A program made the position numbers and the translations under genes. From Saccharopolyspora gloriosae (GTDB lineage Bacteria > Actinomycetota > Actinomycetes > Mycobacteriales > Pseudonocardiaceae): a stretch of DNA of 64,000 nt. Position 1 is the stretch's first letter. Each line of letters starts with the position of its first letter. Shown piece by piece: positions 8,755 through 18,067 of the stretch. The notes under the pieces are model-generated. The model saw only the letters and a list, made by a program, of their open reading frames with translations. It did not search any database and had not been told where the DNA came from. The stretch is taken from the NCBI RefSeq assembly GCF_022828475.1, contig NZ_CP059557.1:2589470-2653469 (forward strand), written 5' to 3'.

Positions 8755-8922
8755 ATGGTCAGTGTCGGGTTACTCGTGACGGTGCAAGCCAAGCCGGGAA
8801 AGGAATCCGACGTGGACAAGTTCTTCCGGGATGCGCTGCCGGAGGTGCGGGTTTCCGGCCGTCGGGTCGGTGGGCGTGTGGTCGTCGCTGGCTGCGGGAG
8901 CGGGTTTGCGCATTTTGTGTGA
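8755..8922 (+). pseudogene. Antibiotic-biosynthesis-monooxygenase (ABM)-like gene, truncated
   Basis: The first 29 residues (VSVGLLVTVQAKPGKESDVDKFFRDAL) match the start of the intact ABM-domain protein encoded at 11224-11532. After PEV the similarity ends abruptly and the frame runs into unrelated sequence to a stop at 8922, giving 55 residues instead of about 100. It lies 44 bases after the dead dehydrogenase, in the same order as in the intact pair, so both genes of this cassette copy are lost. ABM proteins are small dimeric heme- or cofactor-independent oxygenase-fold proteins; this fragment lacks most of the fold. Confidence 0.78.
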
Positions 8923-8945
8923 TCGCAACACGATTTACTCGTGTA

Positions 8946-8985
8946 AAAAGTCAGCACTAGGGCTTTCGTCCTAGTGCTGACTTTT
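8946..8985. terminator. Strong bidirectional hairpin terminator
   Basis: AAAAGTCAGCACTAGG and its exact reverse complement (16 bp) enclose an 8-base loop, GCTTTCGT. Runs of T follow the stem on both strands, so it can stop transcription either way. It sits just past the truncated ABM gene. Confidence 0.75.
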
Positions 8986-9754
8986 GACGCTCGATATCAG
9001 TATTGATCCAGCCAAAAAAGATTGATGGCCGAGGTGGCGTTGATATCGGGGTTGTCCAGGAAGAGTCCTGGCGATCCAAATCGGGTGTAGGCCCTTCGCG
9101 CTGGTGGTGGCGATGAAATTGTTCTTCCTTCTCGGCGGCATCGCCCTCTTCCATCAAAATCCCGTTCTGGGTGTTTAGCTCGATCAAAGGGTGGGCTCGT
9201 CGCTGATCGGCGGCCCGACCCGAGGTGTGATCGCCTACAAGCCCTTCGCCTCAGCGGAGGCGGTGGCGGTTCTGGCGCCGAATCCATCTCGTTTGCCTTC
9301 GTCAATATTCTGCATGCGCCGGATACGTAAAGACATTTCCAAGGGATCAACTCGCCAGTCGGGCTGTTCAGTACGGAATGAATCTCCGATGTTGGGGTCG
9401 CCGTAGTACTCGCCTAAAATCGGGCAGATATGGCTGAGTAGGCTGCTGCTCTCGGGTTTTGAGCCGTGCCGGGACGGTTGGTTGTCCACGCAGGTGTTCA
9501 CGAGGAGCTGGAGGCTCTGCGGAGGTCTCGGAGCTCGGCTCTTCACGTTGACCCCGGCGGATGTGGCGTTCGCGATCCCGGCCGGGGCGGGGCCGACGGA
9601 TCGGTTGGGGCTTGCCGTGGCCCTGTGTTCGTTGCCGTGGCTTGGGCGTCCCGGATGGCGTGGTCTCGGTGCCGCGAGCAGCTGGGGGTGGTCCCACCCG
9701 CAGTCAATCGGTCACCGCCCGCGCGTTGAGCAGGTATTTCACACACGAAGGGCT
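8986..9754. other. Gene-poor stretch with one doubtful leftward frame
   Basis: No confident gene is seen. A leftward frame of 103 codons (9235-9546) includes CPILGEYYGDPNIGDSFR and VDPLEMSLRIRRMQNI, which look protein-like rather than random, but they match no family I recognise and no ribosome site precedes the start. It could be the tail of a decayed gene. The stretch lies between the truncated ABM gene and the Tn3 transposase remnant. Confidence 0.35.
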
Positions 9755-9958
9755 GTCGACGTACAGGCACGTGACCGACCAGCACACCACCTGCGGCACG
9801 AAGGTCATCGTCGCGACCCAACGCGAAGCGCACTACGTGACGACATACTCGGTAACGCCTGTAACATCCTGATCACCGAGCACGCTACTGATACGCGCGG
9901 GGGCGCCCTGGTCAGCTTCGGGCTAGTCGACCTGCTGGGGTTGCAGCTGTCCCCGCGG
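9755..9958 (+). pseudogene. Tn3-family transposase, C-terminal remnant
   Basis: Two adjacent frames spell a recognisable Tn3 transposase tail. HVTDQHTTCGTKVIVATQRE is followed, one frame over, by DDILGNACNILITEHATDT, then GGALVSFGLVDLLGLQLSPR. These correspond to the conserved end of the DDE domain (ITEHATDT..., FDLLGLQLSPR). The remainder of a roughly 1000-residue enzyme is missing on both sides and a frameshift lies near 9835. Together with the serine-resolvase remnant at 13.7-15.6 kb it suggests that the intervening genes were once carried on, or captured by, a Tn3-type transposon. Confidence 0.72.
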
Positions 9959-10008
9959 CCACCCGCGTCGCATCTCGGGCGGGAGACCAGGGGGCCACCT
10001 GTCGGCCG

Positions 10009-11151
10009 TCAGGATGAGCTTTGGTCCTGGGCTTGCAGGCTCTGGCGGCGTTCCTGCTCGCGTTTGCTGTAGGCGGCCTGGCGGACCGCGTCCTCGCTGG
10101 CGAAGCCGGAGCCCAGGGCACCGGCGATGGTGCCCATCGAGGCGGACAGCCAGGCCACGATCGCGAATTCGCCGACACCGCTGGGGTGTTCGAGGGTGGC
10201 GGTGAGGTAGTCGGGTGGGATCACGACCAGTGCTGAGATCAGGGTGACCACGAACAGCAGCGCGTACATGCACAGCACGCCGATCGAGATCGTCACCGCG
10301 GTGGCCGCGTTGTAGAGCGCGGCCTCTTCGCGTAGGTGCCGGTCCGAGGGTCGCTCCCACAGGCTGTTGTTGATGATCAGCCACGCGATCATCGCGAGGA
10401 CCGCCAGGACGTTGACCAGCGTGAGGCGCCACCCGCTGAACGCGTCGGCGAGTTGCCAGATGTTGGAGTAGAACACCCCGAAAGCCGCCCCCGCGGCGGC
10501 ACCGGCGATGGCCGGGGACAGGCTCGGCACCAGCCGCCACGGCCGGTTCGCCCGCACCATTCCGGCCAACAGTCGCAGCCGTCCTCGGGTTCCGGTTAGG
10601 GCCAGGTGGGCGTCGATGCCCTCGTCGGTGGAGTCGATGTGCTGCACCGGGGCGCCCTGGCCCCACGACCGGTGGGCGCGCGGCTCGCCTTGTTCTGGCC
10701 CGTTGGTGGCGCGGTTGCCGAGTGGTTTGTCGATCAGGTGCTCGGCGACCAGGTGCACGATCACCTTGCGGGCCTGGCGGCGCAGCCCCATCGCGCCCAA
10801 CCCGGGCAGCGAGACCAGGCCGAAGCCGGTGGCGAGCCCGTAGTCGGAGATGATCGGCTGGGTGCCGGCCCGGCGGGGGAGCTCGGTCACCAGGATCACC
10901 AGGTCCCACCTGTGCTCGGCCATGGCGTGTTGGCCGATCTCGACCGAGGGCAGTGTGCCGTGTTCGTCGAGGGTCAACTGTTGGGAGGCGGTCTCGACCC
11001 GCCATCGGGCACGGCCGTCGGTCTCGTGCTCGAGCAGGTCGGGCAGCTGTGCGGCGAGGTCGGCGGACAAATCGGCGGGCAGCCCGGGGTCGCTGAGCAG
11101 GCCCAGCGTCACCGTGGGCGCATCGGCCGCGGCGCCGCCATGGGTTGCCAT
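10009..11151 (-). CDS. Conserved actinobacterial membrane protein of unknown function
   Basis: 380 residues. The N-terminal half (to about 200) is soluble and begins with TVTLGLLSDPGLPADLSADL and VETASQQLTLDE. The C-terminal half has about four membrane segments: LSPAIAGAAAGAAFGVFY, LTLVNVLAVLAMIAWLI, VTISIGVLCMYALLFVV and a final AIVAWLSASMGTIAGALG. A charged tail (KREQERRQSLQAQ) ends it. The ATG at 11151 is chosen because GGAGGTGA precedes it by the right spacing; an ATG 15 bases earlier overlaps that site. I know of no function for this type. It sits at the end of the leftward dehydrogenase/ABM group with a 72-bp gap and may be co-transcribed. Confidence 0.7.
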   Translation of the reverse strand: MATHGGAAADAPTVTLGLLSDPGLPADLSADLAAQLPDLLEHETDGRARWRVETASQQLTLDEHGTLPSVEIGQHAMAEHRWDLVILVTELPRRAGTQPIISDYGLATGFGLVSLPGLGAMGLRRQARKVIVHLVAEHLIDKPLGNRATNGPEQGEPRAHRSWGQGAPVQHIDSTDEGIDAHLALTGTRGRLRLLAGMVRANRPWRLVPSLSPAIAGAAAGAAFGVFYSNIWQLADAFSGWRLTLVNVLAVLAMIAWLIINNSLWERPSDRHLREEAALYNAATAVTISIGVLCMYALLFVVTLISALVVIPPDYLTATLEHPSGVGEFAIVAWLSASMGTIAGALGSGFASEDAVRQAAYSKREQERRQSLQAQDQSSS

Positions 11152-11223
11152 CACGTCACCTCCCATGTGGGTCGAGCGCTGTGGGCTGCCGCCCGCAGCG
11201 GCGCACCGGCTGCTCGGGGCATC

Positions 11224-11532
11224 TCAGGTCGGGGGTTTCTCGGCGATCACGTCCACCGGTTCGATGCTGGGCTGGGCGAACAGGGTGCCGGTGTTGTCGG
11301 CAAGGGCTTGGGCGACCTGGCCCGAGAGGTGGGCATGGCGACCGGAGTCGTCGGGAAAGGCGTCGTAGATGCCGAAGGACGAGGGCCCGAAACGGATGGC
11401 GAACCACCGCACCGTGTCGGGCTCCTGCTCCACGATGCCGAGCCCCTGTCGCAGGAAGTTCTCGACGTCGCTTTCTCGTCCGGGCAGCGCCTCGATCCGG
11501 ACCAGCAGCCCGACGGTCACCGGTACAGCCAT
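11224..11532 (-). CDS. Antibiotic biosynthesis monooxygenase (ABM) domain protein
   Basis: 102 residues, one complete ABM-type ferredoxin-like fold: VTVGLLVRIEALPGRESDVENFLRQGL, then PDTVRWFAIRFGPSSFGIYDAFPDDSGRHAHLSGQVAQAL. The ATG at 11532 has GGAGG six bases upstream. It lies 52 bases downstream of the formaldehyde-dehydrogenase-like gene, and the truncated copy of the same pair at 6.7-8.9 kb has the same order, so the two proteins probably act together. Members include quinol or anthrone monooxygenases and small detoxification enzymes; the substrate cannot be told here. Confidence 0.85.
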   Translation of the reverse strand: MAVPVTVGLLVRIEALPGRESDVENFLRQGLGIVEQEPDTVRWFAIRFGPSSFGIYDAFPDDSGRHAHLSGQVAQALADNTGTLFAQPSIEPVDVIAEKPPT

Positions 11533-11584
11533 GCTCGGCCTCCTACTCAAACGGATGCTGTTTAGAGCCGCGTGAGGGCACAAG

Positions 11585-12733
11585 TCAGGCGGCCTGGCCG
11601 GGGTTGAGCACGACCTTGGTCCAGCCGTCCTCGCGGGCGTCGAAGTGCTTGTACGCGTCCGGCGCCTTCTCCAACGGCAGGTTGTGGGACACGATCCACG
11701 AAGGCTTGACCTTGTTCTCGGCGATGAGGTCGCGCAGGTGGCGGTTGTAGCGCTTGACCGGGGCCTGCCCGCAGCCCATCTGCTGGCCCTTGAACCAGAA
11801 GTTGCCGAAGTCGAAGCGGGCCTTGCCCTGCTGGGACAGCTCATCCGGACCGCCTGGGTCCTCAGGAACGAACACCCCGACAGTGCCGATGCCGCCGGTG
11901 AACCGCACGGAGGAGACCAGCTTGTTCAAGGTCGCCGCGTTGTCCTCGTTGCCTTGGGGGTCGTGGGCCTGGTAGCCGACGCACTCCGCGCCGCGGTCGG
12001 CGCCGACCCCCTTGGTGTGCTCAGTGACCTGCTCGACCGGGTCACCCTGGGAGTCATCGATCGCGATCGCCCCGATCTGCTCGGCCAGGCGCAGCCGGTC
12101 GGGGTGGCGGTCGACGACCATGACCTTCGCCGCCCCCTTCACGCTCGCGGAGAGGGCCGCCATCAGCCCGACCGGGCCGCCGCCGTAGATCACGATGGTC
12201 TCGCCCGGCTTCAGGCCCGACATCTCCACCGCGTGCCAGCCGGTGGGGAAGATGTCCGAGAGCATCACGTAGTCGTTCTGCTTCTCGGCCGCGTCCTCGG
12301 GCAGGCGCAGACATTGGAAATCACCCCAGGGGACGCGCAGGTACTCGGCCTGCCCACCGGCCCAGCCGCCCATGTCGGCGAACCCGTACGCCCCGCCGGC
12401 CATGCCTTCCACGTTCGCGGCCAGGCAGTAGTTGGTCAGACCGTGCTCGCAGTTCTGGCAGTGCCCGCAGGAGACGTTGAACGGCGCGGAGACCATGTCC
12501 CCGACCGCGACCTTGTCGATCCCGGCGCCGACCTCGACGACCTCGCCGACGTTCTCGTGGCCGAAGATGCGGCCCTGCTCGAAGTCGGTACGGCCTTCGT
12601 ACATGTGCAGATCCGTCCCGCAGATGTTCGTCGCCGTGATCTTGACCAGGACGTCGTTGGGCGCCTCGATGCGGGCGTCGTCGACGTCGGCGACCGTCAC
12701 GTCGCGGGGTCCGTTGTACACAAGTGCCTTCAT
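11585..12733 (-). CDS. Zinc-dependent alcohol dehydrogenase, glutathione-independent formaldehyde dehydrogenase type
   Basis: 382 residues. Catalytic-zinc ligands are in NICGTDLHMYEGRTD and FGHENVGEVVEVG. Structural-zinc cysteines are in CGHCQNCEHGLTNYC. The coenzyme-binding loop is YGGGPVGLMAALSA, with acidic VVDRHPDRL favouring NAD. The long ADRGAECVGYQAHDPQGNED insertion is typical of formaldehyde-dismutase/FdhA-like enzymes. It has an ATG start at 12733. Upstream lies a PfpI/DJ-1 gene 30 bases away and downstream the ABM gene, all leftward, so an aldehyde-detoxification operon is likely. It is the intact paralogue of the IS-interrupted gene at 6.7 kb. Confidence 0.9.
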   Translation of the reverse strand: MKALVYNGPRDVTVADVDDARIEAPNDVLVKITATNICGTDLHMYEGRTDFEQGRIFGHENVGEVVEVGAGIDKVAVGDMVSAPFNVSCGHCQNCEHGLTNYCLAANVEGMAGGAYGFADMGGWAGGQAEYLRVPWGDFQCLRLPEDAAEKQNDYVMLSDIFPTGWHAVEMSGLKPGETIVIYGGGPVGLMAALSASVKGAAKVMVVDRHPDRLRLAEQIGAIAIDDSQGDPVEQVTEHTKGVGADRGAECVGYQAHDPQGNEDNAATLNKLVSSVRFTGGIGTVGVFVPEDPGGPDELSQQGKARFDFGNFWFKGQQMGCGQAPVKRYNRHLRDLIAENKVKPSWIVSHNLPLEKAPDAYKHFDAREDGWTKVVLNPGQAA

Positions 12734-12763
12734 AATGATCTCCGGGTGCGAAGTGTGGCCGGG

Positions 12764-13333
12764 TCAGGTTTGGGCGCCGACGGGGTGGCGGCCCTCGGCG
12801 AACTCTTCGACGATCTGGGAGCAGAACGCGGGCAGGTCGTCGGGGTCGCGGCTGGTGACCAGGCCCTGGTCGGTGACGACTTCCTGGTCGACGACATTGC
12901 CGCCAGCGTTGCGGATGTCGGTGCGGATACTGGGAAACGACGTCAGGGTCCGACCACGGAGCACGTCGGCCTCGACCAACGTCCACGGGCCGTGACACAG
13001 CGAGCCGACCGGCTTACCGGACCGGACGATGTCCCGCACGAAACCCACCGCGTCGGAGTTGACCCGCAGCCCGTCAGGGTTGACCGTGCCACCCGGCAGG
13101 ATCAGGGCATCGAAGTCGTCACCGGACACGTCGGAAACCAACCGGTCCACGGTGAAGGTGTCGCCTTTGTCGATGTCGGCGTTCATCGACTGGATCTCTC
13201 CGGTGTGGATCGACAGCAGCGTCACCTGCGCCCCGGCCTGCTCGACCGCCTCGCGGGGCCGGGTCAGTTCGACCTGCTCAACACCGTCGGTGGCCAGGAT
13301 CGCGACCCGCCGGCCGCGCAGCTCATCTGACAT
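12764..13333 (-). CDS. DJ-1/PfpI-family protein
   Basis: 189 residues. GRRVAILATDGVEQVELTRP at the start and FDALILPGGTVNPDGLR in the middle are characteristic. The nucleophile elbow is GSLCHGPWTLVEADVLRGRTLT, containing the conserved cysteine followed by histidine. The ATG at 13333 is chosen because GGGAGGTG lies eight bases before it. Proteins of this class act as deglycases, glyoxalases or chaperone-like stress proteins; with a formaldehyde-type dehydrogenase next door, a role in carbonyl detoxification is reasonable but inferred. A second family member lies at 22105-22629. Confidence 0.9.
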   Translation of the reverse strand: MSDELRGRRVAILATDGVEQVELTRPREAVEQAGAQVTLLSIHTGEIQSMNADIDKGDTFTVDRLVSDVSGDDFDALILPGGTVNPDGLRVNSDAVGFVRDIVRSGKPVGSLCHGPWTLVEADVLRGRTLTSFPSIRTDIRNAGGNVVDQEVVTDQGLVTSRDPDDLPAFCSQIVEEFAEGRHPVGAQT

Positions 13334-13671
13334 GGGAATCGCACCTCCCAATAGTGTGGCGGAAACCACGGTGTTGCCCGGTCAGGCCGGGTCGAAACTC
13401 TCGCCGAGTCGCGGTCCGGGCCGATCGGCGGACGGTGCGGACGGCGGCGAGCACCGGGCCCACGGTGCTCACCCTTGCCTCGCAGCGCCGGCTGAATGCG
13501 CCTAGTGCCTGTGCAGAGACGCCACGCTCAGAACGCCGGATTGGGGCCAGCGAGCCAAAATTGCGGGTTGTGGGCGAGCCACGATGCCCTCCTCATCGGT
13601 CCTGGCGTTAGCACAGCGTCGAAGCCGGATGCCGGACCGTCGTCGGGCCAGATCCCTACCGGCACCAGGTT
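13334..13671. other. Intergenic stretch upstream of the PfpI gene
   Basis: No credible gene. The start-proximal part must hold the promoter of the leftward PfpI/dehydrogenase group. The distal part runs into the decayed resolvase. No repeats were noticed. Confidence 0.4.
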
Positions 13672-14359
13672 GGCTACGCCCGCTGCTCCACCGACGAGAC
13701 CTCACTGCTCAACACCAGCATCTGGCCGAACTCGGCGTAGCCGCCGAGGGATCTACCTCGACCACGGGCTCACTGGCACAACCCGCGCCCGACCCGGCCC
13801 CGATCAGCCACTCGCTCTTGTTCAAACTGGCGACACGCTCGTGGCGCCTGAGCTCGATCGCCTTGCTCGGTCGGTGCCGGATCCTCGCTCCATCGGTGAC
13901 GACCTCGCCGCGCATGGCATCGCCCTGTCACTAGGCAGACATGTCTACGACCCCGCCGTTGATGCGCTCCGGGTTCTGTGCAGGCTCTGATTCCAGGAAG
14001 GATGCGGAGCGTGGCAGCACAGAAGAAGTACAGCGATGAGCTGCGTGAGCGGGCGACGCGGATGGCGTTGGACGCGGTCGAGGCCGAGGAGCAGCGGATG
14101 GTGGCGATCCAGCGGTTCGCGGGCCAGTTGGACGTGCATCCGGAGGCGTTGCGGTCGTGGGTCAAGCGTGCCGAGGTCGACGCGGGCACGGCGCTGGGGC
14201 GCACGACGAGGACGCGCGGCTGATCGCGGAGTTGGAACGCGAAAATCGTGAATTGCGGCGGGCGAACGAGATCCTCAAGACGACGTCGGCGTTTTTCGCC
14301 GCAGTGGAGCTCGACCGCAAAACCAAGTATACCCTGAGGATTCCGACGAGTTTCGGGAG

Positions 14360-15323
<964 letters not shown>

Positions 15324-15584
15324 CAAGGCACAACGCCTGCATCAAACCCGGGGCGCATCACCGACCCGATGGGGAAGATGTTTTTCAACATCTTGGCCAC
15401 CTTCGCCGAGTTCGAGGTTGACCTGCTGTGGATACGCACCCACGGGGGCATGACCGTGGCCCGCGCCAAGGGCAAGCTCCGTGGCAAACAGCCCAAGCCT
15501 TCCCCGACGCAGCAGGCCGAACTGCGACGTATGCACGCCACCGGCGACTACACGATCACCGAGCTGTTCGCCGTATCCCGGTAG

Positions 15585-15928
15585 ATCTCGATGGGCGTGG
15601 CAGCTCCGGAGACGATCGGCACGTCGCGATCGCTGGCCAGCTTGATGGCGTCGGGGGCGGCTAGTGGGGGTGAACGGGCATTGCGTGCCCGCGTCCACCG
15701 ACACGTCGACCTCGAGCTCGTTGGGCAGGCTAACCATGCCGAGGAAGGCGGCGTCCGGCAGACGCGCGCAGCTCGGCAGCGATGCCACCGCATCCGGCGT
15801 GGTCAGCGTGAGCTCGATGACGCGGACACCTGCCCTGTAGACCAGCGCCGCGACATCGAGAACCGGGCGCGCGGATGCGGTCAGAGGATCGCGATGACCT
15901 CGGGCTGGCCGAACAGGCGGGGACTCAT
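15585..15928 (-). pseudogene. KDPG/KHG-aldolase-like gene (Eda-type), truncated and frameshifted
   Basis: The N-terminus MSPRLFGQPEVIAIL starts at an ATG overlapping the stop of the upstream dehydratase (ATGA). Other frames then supply PVLDVAALVYRAGVRVIELT, SLPNELEVDVSVDAGTQ and DAIKLASDRDVPIVSGAATP followed by IEIYRD. Together these are the order of motifs in an Eda-type 2-keto-3-deoxy-sugar-acid aldolase, including the cleavage-lysine neighbourhood. At least three frame changes occur, and the C-terminal quarter is replaced by the resolvase remnant, so the transposon event probably destroyed it. Its lost role would have been to split the keto-deoxy acid made by the adjoining dehydratase. Confidence 0.68.
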
Positions 15929-17052
15929 GCTGTGGGCACCGCGAAGCGCTGGTAGGCGTCCGGGCTGAGATCGACGCCGATACCGGGCGCGTCGGAGGTG
16001 GTCACGTAGCCGTCCCGCACCTCCAGCGGGCTCTTCAGCAGTCCGTCCCAGCCCGGACCGCCGTAGGCGTCGACCTCGATGAGCGGCGCGTTCTCGCACG
16101 CCAGGATCAGGTTCAGCCCGGCCGCGAGCGCAATGCCGGTCCCCGAGGAACACGCGATGTGCGGCACGCAGGTGAGGTTCCAGGTACTTGCCAGGTCCGC
16201 CACCCGCTTGGCCTCCGAGATACCGCCGACGCTGGTGCAGTCGGGCTGGACGACATCGAAGATGCGGCGAGTCAGCAGGTCGATGTACTCGAAGCGAGTG
16301 AGCAGCGACTCGCCTCCGGCCAGCCGCAGTGAAACCCGTTCGGCGAGCCAGGAGTGGTCGTCCACGTACTGGGTCAGGCTGCGCGACAGAATCGGCTCTT
16401 CAAGCCAGGCGACGTCGAGGGCTTCCAGTTCGCGGGCGAGCCGCAAGGCGCCACGGCGGTCGTAGGACATATTGGCGTCGACCATGAGATCGACCTCGGG
16501 CCCCACCGCGTCGCGCACCGAGCCCACCAACTCGACCGCCTGCACCAGCTCCTCGGTGGCTCGCAGCTTGATCGCGCTGAACCCGTCTGCCACCGCCTTG
16601 CGGCATTCCTCGACGATCTCGGCGGTGGGCTTGAGCGAGGGCGCGAAGTACGCGCGGACGCTGGGTTTCGACGCGCCCAGCAGCCGGTACACCGGCTGAT
16701 TTGCGATCTTGCCGAGCAGGTCCCACAGCGCGATGTCCACGCCGCTGATCGCGTAGGTCTCGATGCCACGACGGCCCCACATGTGCGTCGCGTCGAGCAT
16801 CTGCTGCCACAGCGCACCGATGTCGCGAGGGTCCTTGCCGATGAGCATCGGCGCGAGCTGGGAGTTGATGATCGGCCCTACGGTAGGGAAGTACTCCGCC
16901 GAGAAGCCGGCCTCGCCGATTCCCTCGAACCCCTCGTCGGTGGTGAGCCGGACGACGATCCCGCCCTTGACGTGGACGGCCATGGCCCCCCAGCGCAGCT
17001 CCTCCTCGAGCGGAGAGCCGAGCGGCGTCGCAGAGACACCAGTGATTCGCAT
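15925..17052 (-). CDS. Mandelate racemase/muconate lactonizing (enolase-superfamily) sugar-acid dehydratase-like protein
   Basis: 375 residues. The capping domain occupies about 1-125. The barrel catalytic groups are visible: AIKLRAT (the K-x-R position of the second strand), LMVDANMSYD, WLEEPI and GGESLL (three metal-binding acids), QPDCTSVGGISEAKRV, and PHIACSSGTGIALAAGLNL with the histidine. The ATG at 17052 follows AAGGAG by eight bases. It overlaps the dead aldolase gene, matching the usual dehydratase-aldolase pairing of non-phosphorylative sugar-acid routes. Racemase or cycloisomerase activity cannot be excluded; given the oxidase and lactonase genes nearby, dehydration of an aldonic acid is the best guess. 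Confidence 0.86.
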   Translation of the reverse strand: MRITGVSATPLGSPLEEELRWGAMAVHVKGGIVVRLTTDEGFEGIGEAGFSAEYFPTVGPIINSQLAPMLIGKDPRDIGALWQQMLDATHMWGRRGIETYAISGVDIALWDLLGKIANQPVYRLLGASKPSVRAYFAPSLKPTAEIVEECRKAVADGFSAIKLRATEELVQAVELVGSVRDAVGPEVDLMVDANMSYDRRGALRLARELEALDVAWLEEPILSRSLTQYVDDHSWLAERVSLRLAGGESLLTRFEYIDLLTRRIFDVVQPDCTSVGGISEAKRVADLASTWNLTCVPHIACSSGTGIALAAGLNLILACENAPLIEVDAYGGPGWDGLLKSPLEVRDGYVTTSDAPGIGVDLSPDAYQRFAVPTA

Positions 17053-17331
17053 GTATAGAACTCCTTGTTTCGCGTGGTGGACACCGCGTCCAGGACTTAC
17101 CCCGCACGGGCGGCCGGAGGGTGCTCCGGCGCTAAGGGGTGTTTAGGAATTGCTTTGCGTAGCGGTGCGGGTAGCAGAACCTGAACGGTTACGTGGACTC
17201 CGTGCGCCACTCCTGACGTATGCCAATTACACGGTCCCGGCTTACTCGTCACGAACCGCTAAGGAACTCGCGGCGGTGCTAGTTGAGTCCCACATCTGAA
17301 ACAGGGGCTCCGCCACATTCTTAAAGAGCTC
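17053..17331. other. Intergenic segment, possible small transposon relic
   Basis: Roughly 280 bases separate the dehydratase start from the end of the subunit-3 gene. Apart from the ribosome site at the right flank of the dehydratase, the sequence is lower in GC than its neighbours and without codon structure. It might be a miniature or degraded insertion sequence, but I found no clear inverted repeats or target duplication. Confidence 0.3.
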
Positions 17332-18036
17332 CTAGCCGCCGGCCTGCTCCTTCAGCTGCGGGACGAGCTCGTGCCAGTCGTACTCCGGTGCGAAGTACTC
17401 GGTCGTGCTGTACGTGCCGTCCATGGTGTCCTTGAGCGTTTTCGGCCCGGGGAAGCCGATCGTGCGCCAGCCCATCCGGTCCTTGTTCCCGCCGTACACC
17501 GGATCGCAGTAGAAGCCCTGCCGCACGTGCAGGCACAGCGCGTCGAAGAAGGACAGGCCCTCATCGAAGCAACCCTGGAGGAAGGTACCGACCGCTTCGG
17601 TCGTGCCGAGCGTGACCGGATTCGGCTTCGCGGCCCCGGAGAGAATCTCCAGCACACGGTCCTGTTCGGACTCGACGAGTGCCTTGAACTGCTCGCCGAA
17701 CTCCCGCTCCGCGATCGCGTCTAGTTCGACGATGCCGTCGCGATAGGTCCGCTGCATGTCGGCCATCCGGGCCCGCCACGCGTCGGCGAACTTGCCGGTG
17801 AGCTTGAGGAACCCGCTGCCGTCCGCAGCCGCGAAGACGTAGTCGGTGCCGGAGAGGTAGCGGTCGAGGAACACGATCACCCGGGCCTCACGCGCACCGG
17901 GGTCATGGTCGGTGGGAATGATCCGGGCGGCGGCCGCCTCGATGGTCTCCCAGCCGTGTTCGGTGAGGAAGAGCCGCTCGTCGGAATCGGGATCGACTGG
18001 CCCGCCGACGATCTCCCAATCAGCCTTGAGGGTCAT
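17332..18036 (-). CDS. Gluconate 2-dehydrogenase subunit 3-like protein
   Basis: 234 residues. LTEHGWETIEAAAARIIPTDHDPGAREARV is the signature start of the family, followed by VIVFLDRYL, FLQGCFDEGLSFFDALCLHVRQGFYCDPVYGGN and the GWRTIGFPG end typical of the small subunit of membrane-bound FAD sugar dehydrogenases. The ATG at 18036 has AAAGGAG seven bases upstream; an upstream extension is not conserved. It lies 31 bases after the GMC flavoprotein gene and presumably forms a complex with it. No twin-arginine signal is evident, unlike many homologues, so location is uncertain. Confidence 0.86.
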   Translation of the reverse strand: MTLKADWEIVGGPVDPDSDERLFLTEHGWETIEAAAARIIPTDHDPGAREARVIVFLDRYLSGTDYVFAAADGSGFLKLTGKFADAWRARMADMQRTYRDGIVELDAIAEREFGEQFKALVESEQDRVLEILSGAAKPNPVTLGTTEAVGTFLQGCFDEGLSFFDALCLHVRQGFYCDPVYGGNKDRMGWRTIGFPGPKTLKDTMDGTYSTTEYFAPEYDWHELVPQLKEQAGG

Positions 18037-18067
18037 GACCGCACTCCTTTCTTGTCCTGGGTGGAAT

